Assembly: GCF_033958435.1 (NCBI RefSeq)
Contig: NC_134144.1
Coordinates: 14,812,010 to 14,876,009 of the forward strand
DNA from: Carettochelys insculpta
Taxonomy: Eukaryota > Chordata > Testudines > Carettochelyidae
Length of the DNA stretch: 64,000 nt
Direction of reading: 5' to 3'
In this document: piece by piece, positions 39,480-53,650 of the stretch
How positions within the stretch are numbered: position 1 is the first letter of the stretch
Layout of the letters: every line of letters begins with the position of its first letter
Translations under genes and position numbers: made by a program
Notes under the pieces: model-generated
Database searches by the model: none
What the model was told of the DNA's origin: nothing
The model's input: the letters and a program-made list of their open reading frames with translations, nothing else

Positions 39480-39598
39480 TCTGGGGACAAAATGACACGG
39501 TTGGTCACTAGCAGATGCCGGGACCACAATAACCCTCCCGTTGCTATATTGCTAAGGAAGAGGGGCGTTGTGATCTGGAAGAAGTTGAGAATCATTGA
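39480..39598. mobile_element. Right part of a hAT-type element
   Basis: GAAGTTGAGAATCATTGATT near 39581-39600 carries a degraded GGTTGAGAACCACTG end. The left end is not found. Confidence 0.4.
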
Positions 39599-39696
39599 TT
39601 TGGTTACAATACTGGTTTTCCACAGTTAAACCCAGTTAAATCTGTGGGAATCAGAGGGGCTTCTTTATGAGATCCAGGCAGCAGAACTTGTGATAG

Positions 39697-40059
<363 letters not shown>

Positions 40060-42937
40060 TGAGAAGCATTAATTTTAACCTTTGTTTCCAAGGCAGAACA
40101 CAGACCAGAGCTCCAAGTTCTCTGAGCATTTTGTGTACATACTGTAGAGTGTGTTTGTGTGTTTACCAGAGCTGGTGATAAATGAGGGTAAGTCTCAAAC
40201 AGAGGAAGAGCTGGTGGTATTTTGGAGGACGACCAAATGTAATTTTTTGGGATGTGATAATATGGCTTTGAGTTATAGCCCAAAGCATGTTTCTCAAGAA
40301 ACAGAGAACAAATTTCTCCTACTGTGTGTTTGTGGCCAGAAAGAAGAGAGGGAAATGGGAACTTGCATAGATGCCCTTGAAGTTCTCACTGTGCTTAACT
40401 ACTCAAAATGCTTGTAAGGCACGTCATTGTTGGAAACAAAGTCATTAGGAAGAGACAGGTAATACAGCAGCAAATATGGGGTCTCGGGAGGAGAAGAGGC
40501 CCATGAGTGGGTATGTCCTTTGTGAAGTGGTCTAAAAAGTAAAATGTTTGGAGAAGTTCTGCTCTGGAAATATGTGTGTGTTTGTTGAAACTTGATGTGC
40601 TTTAAAACTAAGTGGGGTGAACATTTTCCTTGGACACAGAACTTCATTTCAGAACCTTCTCTGTGATATATGCACATTTGTAGGCACCCTTCCTGAGTTC
40701 TACCCTAGCTTTTGATCTCTTACATCTTTATATGAGCTATATCTCAAGTTGTTGTTTAGTGATATGAGGAGGTTCTACTGGTAAATAGACACACATGTGC
40801 ATGGAAAAAGAAGAGAACTGAGTGAAATACTGCTCAACTTTCATCTCTGGGATCCCGGCTTCAGAACATAAATGAAAATGAGTAGTAGATGCAGTTATAC
40901 GCATCACAAAATCAAGCGTCCTCTGACAATAAAGAGGCTCAGAACTGAGACAGCAAGGTGGAGCAGATCAGGACTAATGTGAAATGAGAACTGGAAAGGA
41001 AAGGAGGGTACTTTCCCACACTCTGCTCTTCATGTTCACTGTAAGCTCAGGTAAATTCAAACCAGTGTCTGCTGGCATAAGCCAGCACTGAGGGAGGAAG
41101 GTATTAGTTGTACTGTGGTCATATCCAAAACCCAATAGGATCAGTGAGCATCATAGGCCATTGTACTAGGTGTTGTTTTATAAAATAAACAGGACAAGTC
41201 ATGCTCTTTCCTACGCCAGAGGTCTTAAATCTGACTGAAGATATGGTGTCCCAAACAAGGGTAACAAGCACTAGGGTGGAGCATTGGCTGTTGGTGGAGA
41301 ACAGTAGAAAGAATTATGTAGGTTGGAGATCTGCACAGCTTGATGGCTCCCAATCATGTTGAAAGTCTTTTCATTTTTTTAACAAAATGGTAATGATGAT
41401 TTCTCCACATCACCTCTTGATCTAACTGTCATCCTTCTGGGGGTCAGAGCAGAAGCAGGCCTTGAGGAAGGTGTCAGAGGAAGAGGCCTTTCAGATTAGT
41501 TTGGAATCAGCTGTTCATGGGTATAGTATGAGCAGAAGGGATCTGAGAGGTGGGGGGACATGTAGTGGACAATGGACAGTCAAAGCTAGAATCATTGGAG
41601 AAGTAGAGTAGGGGGATGACACACAGCTATTAAGTGGAATGTTGGATTTGCCAAAACCACTGAAGCTGGTGAGAAGGAATTTGGACTTGATTCAAGGAGC
41701 TCAATTGGGAAGACTGAAAGAATGGGTGATGTTTTCAGGATCATTGTAGCACCTGCCTTTTGTTTGAATGTTCAGGTGAAGCAGAGTGGAGGAGATGGAA
41801 GTGGTTGTGGGGGGTGCTGCGGGGTGGGGGAGTGAGAGTTCTTACTGGCTGTAACAAAAGGAAGAATCTCATCTTAGAAATTGTGGAGGAAGAAGTGACC
41901 AGCTTTGGCCTAGCCTAAATGTGCAGGAAGCTGGCAAAGTCCAAGATGGGACATGAGTGTGTGAGAAAGGGAAGAGATTGTACTGTTGACTAAAACTTTT
42001 CAAGCTTTGGTGATTTCAGCCTTTCACTTATTGCTCCTTAGGTTCCTTTGAAGTCCACTCCATCTGGCTCTTCACTTGATGGACCTCTAAGTGGCATAGT
42101 CTACAGTTTCAGCTTCCCCTTCCTCCATTTGACCTCTTATTGATGGTTGGCTCTTCTTTTCAGCCCAGTCTTTTGTACAGGGCAACTTGAATTTCCACTT
42201 CAACTTTTCTGATTCTGCTGATCTTGAGTCATGCTATTAGCGTGTTTTGCTTGATTTCCTGCACAACATCTTGGTCACTTTCTTGGTCTAGACATCTCCA
42301 AAGAGTACACGGATTCTTTTTAATCTCTGAATTTCCCTTCTGTCTGCTGACTGTTCAGAGGGGGTTATCATTCATTCAGGTCCACCTTATAACTCCTTTT
42401 CTGATTTCCAGTCTATTCAGATCAGTCTTTTTTTGGATATTCCTTCTTTCCCTGGCTTTACTTCTGTCTTTCTCCTTCCTGGTTTCTGTCTCTGTTTCCT
42501 GATTGCAACGTCACCCTCTGTTCTGCTATGAGATTCTGTGCTCTTTTCCAGAACTGCTGTGTTCATCACGCTTATCACCTGCCTCTGCACTCAGCCTTCA
42601 TTCTCTACCTCCATTTCTGTTCCTTTGCTTTTGAGCTAGTACTGACTGTTCCGCACTCTACAGAGTTCATTCTCTTTGAATTATGTTCCCCACGTTTGCT
42701 AAACTAGTTCACTTTACCCTGGTCAGTTTTTGCCTTATCCAGCCACATAAAGCTTTTCAACTTTTGACTTCCCCCTTAAAACTTATTCCCAGCCTCCACC
42801 TTTGTCTTTTCAAAATAGAGAGAACAACAAAAAGGAGAAAATATACTCCCCAGAATTCAAGTTCTCAAATCTCACATCTGTACAAAGTTCCCTAATTGCC
42901 CAGCATCAGTATACCAAGATTAATTGGCACTCCACCC

Positions 42938-43029
42938 CTCAGCAGATTGTAAACTATCTGGGGCAGGGAACTGCCATCTTACATGTTTGTAAAGGACCAG
43001 GTTCACCTCTGGCACAGTGTAAATAACAG
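42938..43029 (+). repeat. Tail of an ancient amniote SINE/LINE-like repeat
   Basis: CAGATTGTAAACTATCTGGG, GCAGGGAACTGCCATCTTAC and TGTTTGTAAAGGACCAGGTT match the order of a repeat tail I know from turtle and bird genomes (GATTGTAAGCTCTTTGGGGC, then 'TGTTTGTACAGCGCC'). The formal name is not certain. Confidence 0.5.
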
Positions 43030-44046
43030 TACTCAGAGAAGTTTGAATCTGCATTTAGAAAAGATTTCTCTCTTTTAAGAAAAAATAGCAGTTGTGCCAG
43101 AAGGTTCCCAACTTTGTGTAGCTCTTAAATATGTTAGAATCACAAAAGGAAACTGTTAGCATTGAAAAAACCCAGTCCAGACACTACTGCCAGATTGAGG
43201 GACCTGAAAGGGGCAGTTCAAGATAATTTTTCCCTGAGTTGGCTCTTGCTTTAACTGGTGACCTTGATAATTTAGCCTACTTTCAAAACTCTTCTGCACA
43301 TCACTTTTTTGCAGAGTGTCTCATTTGAGTGACACGTTACACTGCATTGCAATGTGATGCATTTGTATTTGTCAGCAAGTTGCAAAGCCCTGAATTAATT
43401 ATTTATTACAGTCAAAATATGAAAAATGAAGAAAAATAAATGGAACCAGCTGGCAACTGCACATAGCAAAACTCTGGAGACTCTGGTTGATACATTAGGT
43501 TTGTGTTTTGGGGATGCTGCATTTTAAAGGACTTTGCTTGCCCATCCGAAATTCCCACTTGTTTTTTGAATGACTTGCTACCAGTACAAGATAGACATCC
43601 ACCTGCTTCCTAGTGACAAAAGAAACTTTGGGCACAGTGATTTTTGGTTCATTCTAAACAATATTTTCAGTCTCTCTTACTCAAGTTACTTTCTACATTT
43701 AAGGTTTGATTTTGGCTTTGCTGCAAGGGTCGTTAAGAGGCAATTAGCTTTGAAGAATCCATGACAGCTTGCATCAGACATGTAAAGCTGAGATCCTCAC
43801 GCTAGCAATCATTGGAAATTCTGTGATGCTTTGCATCAGGGTAGGGGTCTCAGTCCCAGGAATCCTGGCCACATTCCAGCTGAAGTAATTACATTCTGCC
43901 TATCTAAAATTCCCTCTCTATGTAGTGTCAGTTGGAAAAAGCTAGTCTTACTTCCTTGTAGCAGCAGGTGCTGGTGCAGAATGCCTGTCACATTTCAGTA
44001 CTGAGCTGGCTCAGTGTTTGCAGTTGTAAAAGACTCTGCTCTAGGG

Positions 44047-44528
44047 GGATATGTCTACACAGCAAAGTTATTTCGAAATAGCAGCCGCTAATTCTAAATA
44101 ACTTTGAGGGTCTACACAACACAACCACTATTGTGAAATAATTTCAAAATAGGTGGCATGTTATTTTGAATTTGGTAAACCTCATTCCACGAGTAACTGT
44201 GCCTGTTTTTGAAATAGATATTTTGAAATAGGGGCTGTGTAGGCAGGGAATAGGGGCTATTTTGCAGTAAGATGTTCCGGAATAGCTTATTCCAAAATAA
44301 CACTGCTGTGTAGATGTAGTATTTCGGATCAGGGCCCTAGGAAGCTGTGCTTCCAGGGGCTCTACTCTGAAATAGGATCTATTGTGTGTGGACACACTAT
44401 TTTGGAATAAGGTTTGCTTATTTTAGGGGCTTCTCTGTAGTGTATCTGCATTTTTTTGGAATAGCTTATTTGGGAAAATAACTCTGGAATAAGATATTCT
44501 GGAATAACTCTGTAGTGTACACATGCCC
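44047..44528. mobile_element. MITE cluster with TTTCGAAATAGC palindromes
   Basis: The left end GGATATGTCTACACAGC pairs with GTAGTGTACACATGCCC on the right. A second right-end-like sequence, GCTGTGTAGATGTAGT, lies at about 44305-44320. Many degenerate copies of TATTCCGAAATA-type words fill the interior. This is one degraded long element or two nested ones. Confidence 0.65.
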
Positions 44529-45012
44529 TAGATGAAAGGTGCTACGTAAATGTATGTTGTTACAACTCAGCCTTGACACCAAGGTGATGGGCATTGAAGG
44601 GTGGAACAAGTGACAACGTTGCAAATGTGAAATGATATAAATCTGAAGTGTTGCCAGGGGTTCCAAAGGAAGGTGACGGGTAGCCATTCTTATTTCGCTA
44701 GTGTGTTCCCTTTGTCTTGCTTTATTTTAACGAAATCAGTTTCTGTGTGCAGTCCTTCATGGTCAAGAATTGAGAGGTGGTGTGATTGTTCAAGCAATAG
44801 CATTGCTACATGGTAATCCCCTGCTTCCCAACCTGAGAGCCAAACAAAAGGGAGCCTGAAGATGGAGTGCCTTCTGTGATTGCCAGCCGTTTCTTGCCAC
44901 CGCGCATTAGGGCTGTTAGGTCTTGTGGCTTCCAACAGATCTTCCCAGCATTTGTGGCTTCTGACTCAATCCTGCTGCTGCTTTCAGCAGAGTGAGGGCA
45001 ATCATTCTCGAT

Positions 45013-45326
45013 GGGGTGACCATCCGTCCTGTATTGGGCGGGACGGTCCCGTATTTGGGATGGCAAAAAGGCGTCCCAACTTATTTTTTAAAAGCGACCA
45101 TTTGTCCCATATTTAGGTCATCAGGAGCTGGGGGTGGGGGCGGGATGCCAGTGGCCACCACTTTCCTGGGACTCCCGGCTGGGAACACCCACTGCTGTCA
45201 CTTCTCTGGGGTTCCTGAGGCTGGGGGCAGTGCTGGCTCCCTGGGGCTTGGTGGAGCTGGGAGGAGCTGCCCCTCCCCCCATATCTCCACGTCCTGTATA
45301 TAGGACAAGGCAATATGGTCGCCCTA
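45013..45326. mobile_element. hAT-type MITE, GGGTGACCATCCGTCC family, copy 1
   Basis: The left end GGGGTGACCATCCGTCCTGT is inverted at the right as CAATATGGTCGCCCTA. The repeated phrases GTATTTGGGATGGCAAAAAG and CCTGTATATAGGAC also occur in the copy at 54111-54305. Flanks TTCTCGAT and ATCTCTGAT look like a decayed 8-bp duplication. The interior (45130-45290) is GC-rich. Confidence 0.8.
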
Positions 45327-46253
45327 ATCTCTGATTAACTAGTGTGGAGGAAATAAAAGCTCTTCTTCATGGCGTTTGTGAGGGGAGACCCTGCTAGGGG
45401 ATAGAAATTCAGGCAGAAGTCAGTAAAGAGAGAAACGCTGTTGAAAAAACGTGACTATTTAAATTCAGGTACTTGGCTACTTGGAGTAAGCTGGAGATTG
45501 TGGAGTTTCCTTTGCGCTGACTTTGGTCTCACTTACTTGCTGACTTAGCCATTTTGAAATTCCTCTATGGTCCCGGGATTGGGTGCTAGGACTGCTGCTA
45601 GCTACAGTATCAATATAAATCCACTGGATTGTTGAACTCCAGCTCTACTGCAGAGTTAACAAAGGCAAGCATGTGACTCTTGATAGTGTAAAAGGATTAC
45701 TACTACAGTGAGTTGCATTAGCTCCTTTGGGAAGCCTGCAGTGGTCCCTGACGATCAGGGAGCTGGTTGAGATTCCCATTCTGCATGTTGTTAGGGTGTA
45801 GCTTTGTTTGATTCCTCCTTTTCTGTCTGCCTTTGGAATCTCCTGCACATTTATATATTAAGGCATTTAACAGAATCTTTTCCTGTTCCGTAACTGAGTT
45901 TTTCTTGGGTGGAACTGAGTGCAGAAGAAGTTCTCACTATCATGCTTAATGTAGTAGGAAGCAGTTTTATCCCAAAGAGTCCATGAACCCTCTGCTCAAT
46001 GTCACCTTGCAGGTATGGCTGCGTTTTCTTTGGCAGCAGTTGAGTTGGAGGGGCTAAGGGACAGGTCAGGGAGATCATAACTACATAGATCTACTGGATG
46101 AATTACATGTGGAGTGACCTTTTTTGTGACAAGTCTTTGCAGTTATCAGGGCCATGTGGTCGCTGCCCCAGTGTTCTGCTTGCCAAGCTCCTGTAGTGAG
46201 GAGAATTATTTCTTCCAGCCCCTCTTTCACCTATATCCCGTAAACCTTTGGAA

Positions 46254-46449
46254 CAGGCGTGTCCAACCTGCGGCCCGCGGGCCACATGCGGCCCTGGACA
46301 GCTAGTAACGCGACCCCACAAGATCGTAAACTTTTAACATTATTATGTGATTTATATACATTAACTCTATTATATATTTTATATGCGGCCCAAGACAATT
46401 CCTCTTCACTCAATGCGGCCCAGGCAAGCCAAAAGGTTGGACACCCATG
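46254..46449. mobile_element. Complete hAT MITE (196 bp) with perfect 8-bp target duplication CTTTGGAA
   Basis: The left end CAGGCGTGTCCAACCTGCGG pairs with the right end AAGGTTGGACACCCATG. CTTTGGAA flanks both sides exactly (46246-46253 and 46450-46457), the 8-bp duplication of hAT transposition. The interior contains GCGGCCC words and an AT-rich centre. It encodes no protein. Confidence 0.95.
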
Positions 46450-47849
46450 CTTTGGAATGATGTGTTCTGAGCTAGACTGTGCACTATAGAAGCACACAAG
46501 CTATCCTTCCATAACATTCAAGCTAACCAATGTTGAGAGAAGCTTGCTCACACTGAAATTTGGGGATTCCTTATGGACACACTGGGACACAGTAAGTCAC
46601 ATTTCTTCCTCCCAAGGTGAACATTCCAGAGAGCAACCTTTTTTGCCTGGTGCTTTAATATAGGACTAATTCATTGTTAATTGCTGGGAAACCTGCCTCG
46701 GTTGGGAGAATGATGAAGCAAGCTGTTTTCTCTCTGGTGTCAGGATGGATAAGCTAGTTCTCTAGAGTAATGAGCCACTGCTGCAGCAAAGCACCTGCTA
46801 TTCAAAGAGCAAGGAAACCTTGCATTTCATTTTTGTATGAGCTGTCAGACAGATCTGCTCAAGCTCCTAGATACATATTGATTTAAGTATAGTCAAACAT
46901 TGAGTTTAAAGAAGAAACAGAAATGTATGTCACATGCTTCCACATCCACAGCTACTTTTGTCAAATTATTTTGTGGAAGGATACCTTTTTTTTTCCTTCT
47001 TTTCCAGGAGCTTTGATTTAGACAAATCTGGCAAATTATAGTATTTCAGATCATACTGAGAACGCTTGTAAATAAAATAATGTGTAGTGAAAAGCTCTCC
47101 TTTAGGAAGGTCTTTTTGTGTTGGTCTATTGTTTGTAGCACTGAAACCATTGCATTGTTTTGGTTTTTGTTGGTTTTTTTTTGTTTTTAAATACCTGGGA
47201 AAAATGCATCAAAAAAGTAAAGGAGATCATTTTGCCACTTTGTTGGGAGATGTCATAGAACAAATGCTTTAGACATTACAATGGAATATAAAACAACAGA
47301 ACATGAGTCACTGGCAAAAACTGTGTCAAGGCAGGAGGTGGCCATGCCTGAAACCCTGATCATGTATCTCTTTATAGAAGCAGCAAAGAAGGGAATGTGC
47401 ACCACAATAGTGCATCCTAATAATGGATTTTCTGTCGCACTAACTATAAAATACACCGGCCAATCAGTGCATGGGATATGCCGATTAGAAGAAGAGGTGA
47501 AAAACTGATGTAAACTTTTTCTGCTTTAAAATAATACTGATTAGTAACTCTTAGCCAACAGTAGTTGGGAGGAAAACAAGGCAATATTATTAAACAGCAT
47601 GCAAAGTACCTTGCACCACGCTCTTCACTCTTGTTTTATCCACATGTTGATCTCCACATACTTGGCAACTCAGGCAAAAGCCACTTGCCCATCCCAAACT
47701 CGCTTTTTGTGCATATCAGTTTCTTCAGACATTTTGAATGTCTTCACTGCCCTCTGGGGGTTCCATGCGAGTCTCAAGCCTGGATGAAGGAGGAGGGTCG
47801 GTCAGATGAGTGACGATGCACTGACTGTGAAACAACAATACAAATGAAA

Positions 47850-50757
47850 TCTGATGCCAGTACAACTAAATGATCAAAGATGCCAGCTCAGATGGTGCCC
47901 AAATAAACAAGGTCTGCAACACCAATCGAGCAATCGGGTTTGGGTCGATAAGTTGGCTATTGAAAGAAAATTACAATTAACACATATGTCATCAATTAAA
48001 CAATGGAACGTCCGAACACTATGTGCGACTGGAAAGTTAGAGCTGCTTCAGAAGGAGATGGAGAGATACTGATGCAATATACTTGGACTGGCAGAGATGC
48101 ATTGGACAGCTTCAGGAGAAAGGTATGGTTGTGAAGTCATTTAGTCAGGGAACAAAACAAACCATGAGGCAGGATTGGATTCCTTCGTAGCAAAAGAGCT
48201 AGAGGAGCATTATTAGGACACAAACCAGTAAGTTCAAGAATGATGTTAGCAAGATTTGAAGCAAAAGCATTCAGCATCTTGGTCATTCAGGTGTGTGCAC
48301 CCACGTTAAACAGTATGGAGGAAGAGATTGAGCTATTCTATAAAGACTTGACAAAGATGCTGGAGATGATACCAAAGAGAGATGCGCTGATAATTGGAGG
48401 AGACTGGAATGCCGAGGTTGCAACAGATAATGAAGGTTGGGAGAGAGTTGTGGGAAGATTTGGATACAGAGAAAGAAACAAACTAGTTTGCTACAGAGCA
48501 TGAGATGGTGATCTGCAACATGAGATTCCAACAAAGGACAGTAGGAAGTGGACATGGCAATCAAATGATGAGAAGTCCAAGAACATGCTGGATATGATTT
48601 TGAAAAGAAGAAGATGGGTAACATCAGTACAGCAGTGCTAAACTTTCCAAGCAGTGGATATAGACTTGGACCACAGTCTAGTGATTGCAAACATCAAGAT
48701 AGAACTCAAAAGAAAGTGTAAGACACAGTTTAAGAAAAGAAGGGATGTGGCGAGGCTAGGCGAGGAAGAAATAGGGAATGTGTACAGAGCAGCGCTTGAA
48801 GAGTAGCTTAGGAATGTGGGCACAGAGTATGACATGGATAAGAGAGTCAAAGGGTTAGCCATAGCGATAGAAGAGGATTACACAGGAGACACTGAAGTTG
48901 GTCCAACGGAAGACAGTGTTGAAGATCAGAAGGAATGTTTCTGGCAGGGCAGAACATCAATATAGGATGAAATGCAATGAGGTAAGGAAAGTGGCCAGAA
49001 AGGATAAGGCAAAATGGCTAGAGGAGCAGTGTGAAAATACAGAGAAGTATTACAGTGAATGTAAGACCAGGGAGGTGTACAAGATGGTTAGGAATATTAA
49101 CAAGAAGTGGCCGCTGAAGCAGATGGTGATCAAAGATGAGAATGAAGAGGTGATCATGAGCAATGAGAAGATTGGTGCAATATCACGTCCATCACTGCAC
49201 AATCTGTACAAAGCACAGTTGAACCCAAGAGTCTCCGAGAGACTGATCAAAGAATTGAAAAAGATCTCTCCACTGAACATCGAGAGCAAGACTGATATTT
49301 TGAAGGTGGAAGTAGAAAGAGCAGTGTAATGGCTAAAGAACAAGAGCCCTGGAAATAAGATCATGAGAGAGTTGATCAAATACAGCGGAGAAACTATGAT
49401 TCAGGAATACACCGGCTATGTAATATAGCATGGAAAGAAGGAAAGACACCTAAGCAATGGAAAAATCTGTGCTAGTGACAATACACAGGAAAGGAAGTAC
49501 ATTGGAGTGCAAGAACTACAGAATGATCTCCCTAACGAGTCATCTAGGCAAGGTGGTGATGATGATACTGACGGAGAGACTAAGATCACAGAAGAACATA
49601 TAGTGGATGAGCAAGCAGGGTTCAGAAAAGATGGAAGTACCATACAGCAGATATTGGCACTAAAACTGATAGTGGAGAAAGAACAACAACATCTTCAATT
49701 GCTTCACTGATTTTTGGAGGGCATTGACAGTATAGATTAGAAACTTGAGTGGTGTTGGAGTTGTATGGAGTGGATAGCAGACTGATATGATTGTTGAAGG
49801 ATATCTATGACAATGCAAAGCCAGTGGTGAAAACTTGCAGGGAGTTGGGAAGTTATTTTAGAACAAGTAGAGATACAAGACAAGGCGATCTGATATTGCA
49901 GAGTATTTTCATCACAGATCTAGAGGGAGCAATGGACAAGATCAAGGAAGAGGTGGAAGGGATATCTGTGCATGGGAAAAGAATTAACAACTTGAGGTTC
50001 ACGGATGATATAGTTATCATTTGAGGAAGATGAGAAGCTAGCGAGGAAGGGAAATGGTATGGACCGATTATGAACATTGAGAAAACAAAAACAATGGCAT
50101 TTGGAGATAAGGAAATAGGAAGGCAGATCAGTTTAGGTGGGATTGAGCTAGAGAATGTAGAGAACTTCTCATATCTGGGGAGCAACATATTGTATGATCT
50201 AGATTGTAGGAAAGAAATAGTGACTAGAATAGCAAAAGCAAGGATGAGTTTGAAGGTGATGGATAAGATCTAGAAAAGCAAAGCGATTAGCTTAGGACTG
50301 AAGCTGAACATCTTGAAAATGTGTATTCAACTTTATGTTGTACAGATGCGAGACATGGGTAATAACAAAATATTCAAAGAGAAGAGTATTGGTGTTTGAG
50401 AGGACTTGTTATAGAAGGATCCTGATGGATGAAGAAGGTCACCAATGAGGAATTATATAGGAAGATACAGCTGAAAGAGAACCTACTGCACAAGGTTATA
50501 CAATGGAAGTTACAGCTATTTGGACATATTTGCAGAATGAACGACAAATGAAAAATCAAGACCCTGGTATTTGGCATAATGGATGATTCGAATAGGAGAG
50601 GCAGACCCCACAGAGAATGGATAGATGATATAGGAGAGTAGTGTGGAACTAGTCTACAGAAACTAAACCACCCGGCAATGGACAGGGAAAGTTGGAAGGA
50701 AATAGTGAAAGAGGCATCGGACACCATGATCCCGTGATCGTTGATGATGATGATGAC
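47850..50757 (+). mobile_element. Decayed RTE/BovB-like non-LTR retrotransposon, nearly full length
   Basis: Reading all + frames gives the pieces of one RTE-type polyprotein in order. An endonuclease start near 47995 (IKQWNVRTLCATGKLE) is followed at 48240-48503 by VIQVCAPTLNSMEEEIELF and GGDWNAEVA, the DWNA catalytic segment. 48898-49326 is a linker and early RT region. 49507-49710 has VDEQAGFRKDGSTIQQILAL. 49791-50024 has RQGD and, near its end, LRFTDDIVI, the FADD-type box with T for A. 50070-50273 has MNIEKTKTM and 50500-50560 LFGHICRMND. It ends in a (GAT)n tail at about 50742-50757, as RTE elements do. At least six frame shifts or stops break it, so no product is made. Its ~2.9 kb is close to the usual ~3.2 kb. 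Named from recalled family features. Confidence 0.85.
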
Positions 50758-50859
50758 TACCTGCTGGATAAATGGACAGTGTTGAGTTCAGCAGGGGTTG
50801 ATCTATCATGTCAAATATAGACACAATAAACTGACTGTCAAGCACTTCCCCAGATGAGT

Positions 50860-51002
50860 AAGAGGCATTGACAGGAGAGTCTCAGCTGTCGACTAATGGT
50901 GGTGAAGATACCTGAGATATGCTACGTTGACTTCAGCTTTGTTACACGTGTAGCTGAAGTTGTATAACTTAGATCAGCAGTCATGGTAGTGTAAACAAGG
51001 CC
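50860..51002. mobile_element. Right part of a turtle MITE, next to the LINE
   Basis: GGTAGTGTAAACAAGGCCT is a MITE right end of the 'GTGTAGACAAGGCCT' type, preceded by CGTTGACTTCAGCTTTGTTA. The left part is not seen; it may lie beyond the LINE, which could have inserted into or beside it. Confidence 0.4.
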
Positions 51003-53650
51003 TCTGTCACACTTCCATTGTACTCCACTCTTCTGAATATACTGTCTTGTTCCTGTGTTCTCTTCAGCCTCCTCTTTCATCAGAGTTCCTCAAAACATAC
51101 CAGAAATGTCACCCTCTTCTCCTTGCTCAAGGTGGAAATGAGGCCGATGGATACAACAAGCTCTGTCCAGTGAGCAGGTACTGTATTTGCAGTGTAGCTG
51201 TATTTGCATCAGGCTCAGAGAGCTTAGAACCTTTGAGTTGGCATATTTATGTTGAGTACCTAATGTACTTGTGTGCTGTATGACTTTGAGCAATGGGGGA
51301 AAATGGGCGTCAACTTTTAGTCTGTCAGCTTTGGAAATAGAATATTTAATCGCTGAACATTACCTGGAGTTGCATGCATGTTTGTGCAGATGCTACCCTC
51401 CATTTTTGTATCACCTTTCAACCTCAAACAACATTCAGAAACACTTAGAGAAATGTGTAACCGATAAATAAGGAGAAGTTTGTATCACTGCAATGTTAAA
51501 AAGAAAGTTAAAATCAGAAAAAATCAGCACAGGGGAAACCTCTTTTTCCAAATATAAATAAATCTTAATATATGGGTCTCTCCCTTAGCAGCTGGGGAGG
51601 AATAGGGTTTTCCCCATCCTGTAAAATCCCCTATATGTGTCCCCATCTACTGTTGAGTCCCCCTTTGCTCCCACTGCCCCAGTATGTGTGGCCTCTTCGA
51701 GAAATTGGTTCATTTTTTCTCCCTGGCTCGAAACCAATTCCTCCGAGAAAGCAAATATGAAACAAAATAACTGCTGCTTTTCCTGTATTGGCAACACCTA
51801 TAGAAGAGATGCTGCTGTGGCAGGAGAGTAGGAGATGGCACCATTGTCTTGGTTTCTTTCCATTTTGGCTAGGCACCATATTGTGAGAGAGGGAGCTGGC
51901 CATGTAACTCCCAGATTCTTCCTCCTGCAGGCAGAGACCTCGCTGAGATCGGCAGTACAGAAATTTTAAAAGTATTCTGTCAGAAAGCCAGCGAGATTTG
52001 GACTTGGGTCTTCCAGAGCCTGGGGATGTCTGCTGCCCACTCTGTACAATGACCCCTGATGGCAGGAGGCCAGCAGTACAGAAAAATCCCTTCCTCTTGG
52101 AAAGCCCAAAGCTGGGCACTGGGCATGAATCATTTGCTAAGAAAACTGGGTGATAGCTTCAGATGTTTTGGTCTGGTTTACATGGAGAATGACGTGCGTG
52201 TGTAAAAAGGCTGGCTGGAAAGCTTGGAACCCTCAGAGTAATAGCGTTGTTACTCTTCACTGCATTCTTATGCAGCTTTGTTACTCAACTCTTCAGGAAT
52301 CGCCGTCTCCCTACTTGGAAAAAATTGTGGCTGTGTGCTGCGGTTTTACATCATAATGACTGTTTGACCACTCCCCCTTTTGATGAGCACCATTAGAACA
52401 TTTTTCTGACATTCTACAGTAGCTCAGAAACATTGCCCCAATGAGGCTTGCGTGCGTTTTGACAAAGCCAACAAGCAACACATAACAGACAATGAGCCCC
52501 TTATATTAGACTCCAAGGTATCCGATTGAATTTCCGATGATTGATAGTTATTACAATTGCAGTGGAAAGCCACTGAGTTTTTATTGTTCTAGCCAAACCT
52601 ACCTACTGCGCCTTCTCAGCTGTTTCTGGTTAGTGTGGATATCTAATGTGGCTGAAAAGTGCTGCTGATTTTTATTAAGTTGAAGTCTGCAGCTCCCCTT
52701 ATGATGATAGTAAAAGCACACTTGCAATTAAAGGGAAACTGCCTCAGTTCTGCAATTAATTTATTTTGTTTAACCCTAGACAGGGGAGAGCAACAAAGCT
52801 GGATAATTTTGTCATTCCTGAGGTTGCAAGTTCAGTCTTCTGGAAGTGGCCTCCTGAGAAGGAGTGATCACATAGTTAAATGACTTTGTATTTTTAGATT
52901 TCTAATTGATCGATCTAAATTACAAAGCTGGCTCTAGGGCTGGTTGTGGGTTGGGAGTTTTCAGTCAGTTGCATATCAGTGCAAAAGCACTGAGGGCTGG
53001 GGGTGAAGTGAGATGTCAGTTCTGAGCAGGGAGGAAGCTGGGAGGTCAAGACCAGCATTTTATGTCATCTGGTCATTATGGTTACGCTACTAAACAAAAT
53101 ACAGGACACAAGCTAAGTAAGTCCCACATAAACCTGCTGGTGCATGAATTTAATATTCAAGCAAGAGATTGCAAGTGCTGGTTCAAGTGGTACATTTCCT
53201 TAAAGCTGCTCTGTGCGGTTTGTCTGTTCTACACTGCATCATCTCTGCTCTCGTACCAGGCCCCTTTTCCACTACACAGGTTGGCAATAGATCCCACCAC
53301 TACCTGAACTACCTTTCATCCTGTTCGCCAACCCTGGGGCGCCCAGCAGCTCAGCTGGTCACATTTATTCCAGGTGATGCAATAGTTGGAGGATGTGTGA
53401 CTTTGACCACGCCTGTGATCATAAGCTGTTAACTTGTGAAATAACATAGCAGGACAAAGCACAAATGAAGAGCTATTGCTGGCTGTTCCCTCTCCTCTTA
53501 AACTCCTAAAATTCTAGTAGTTTAAAACAATTCCTTTTTGTTTCATGTTGGTGTTCCCTAAGCGGTTTCTCTCACCCTCTCCCAGAAGTTACAATCGTAG
53601 CCGGCTTTGGACTAGAGCCATGCAGATCCATGTGGTAGATGCATCTAGGA

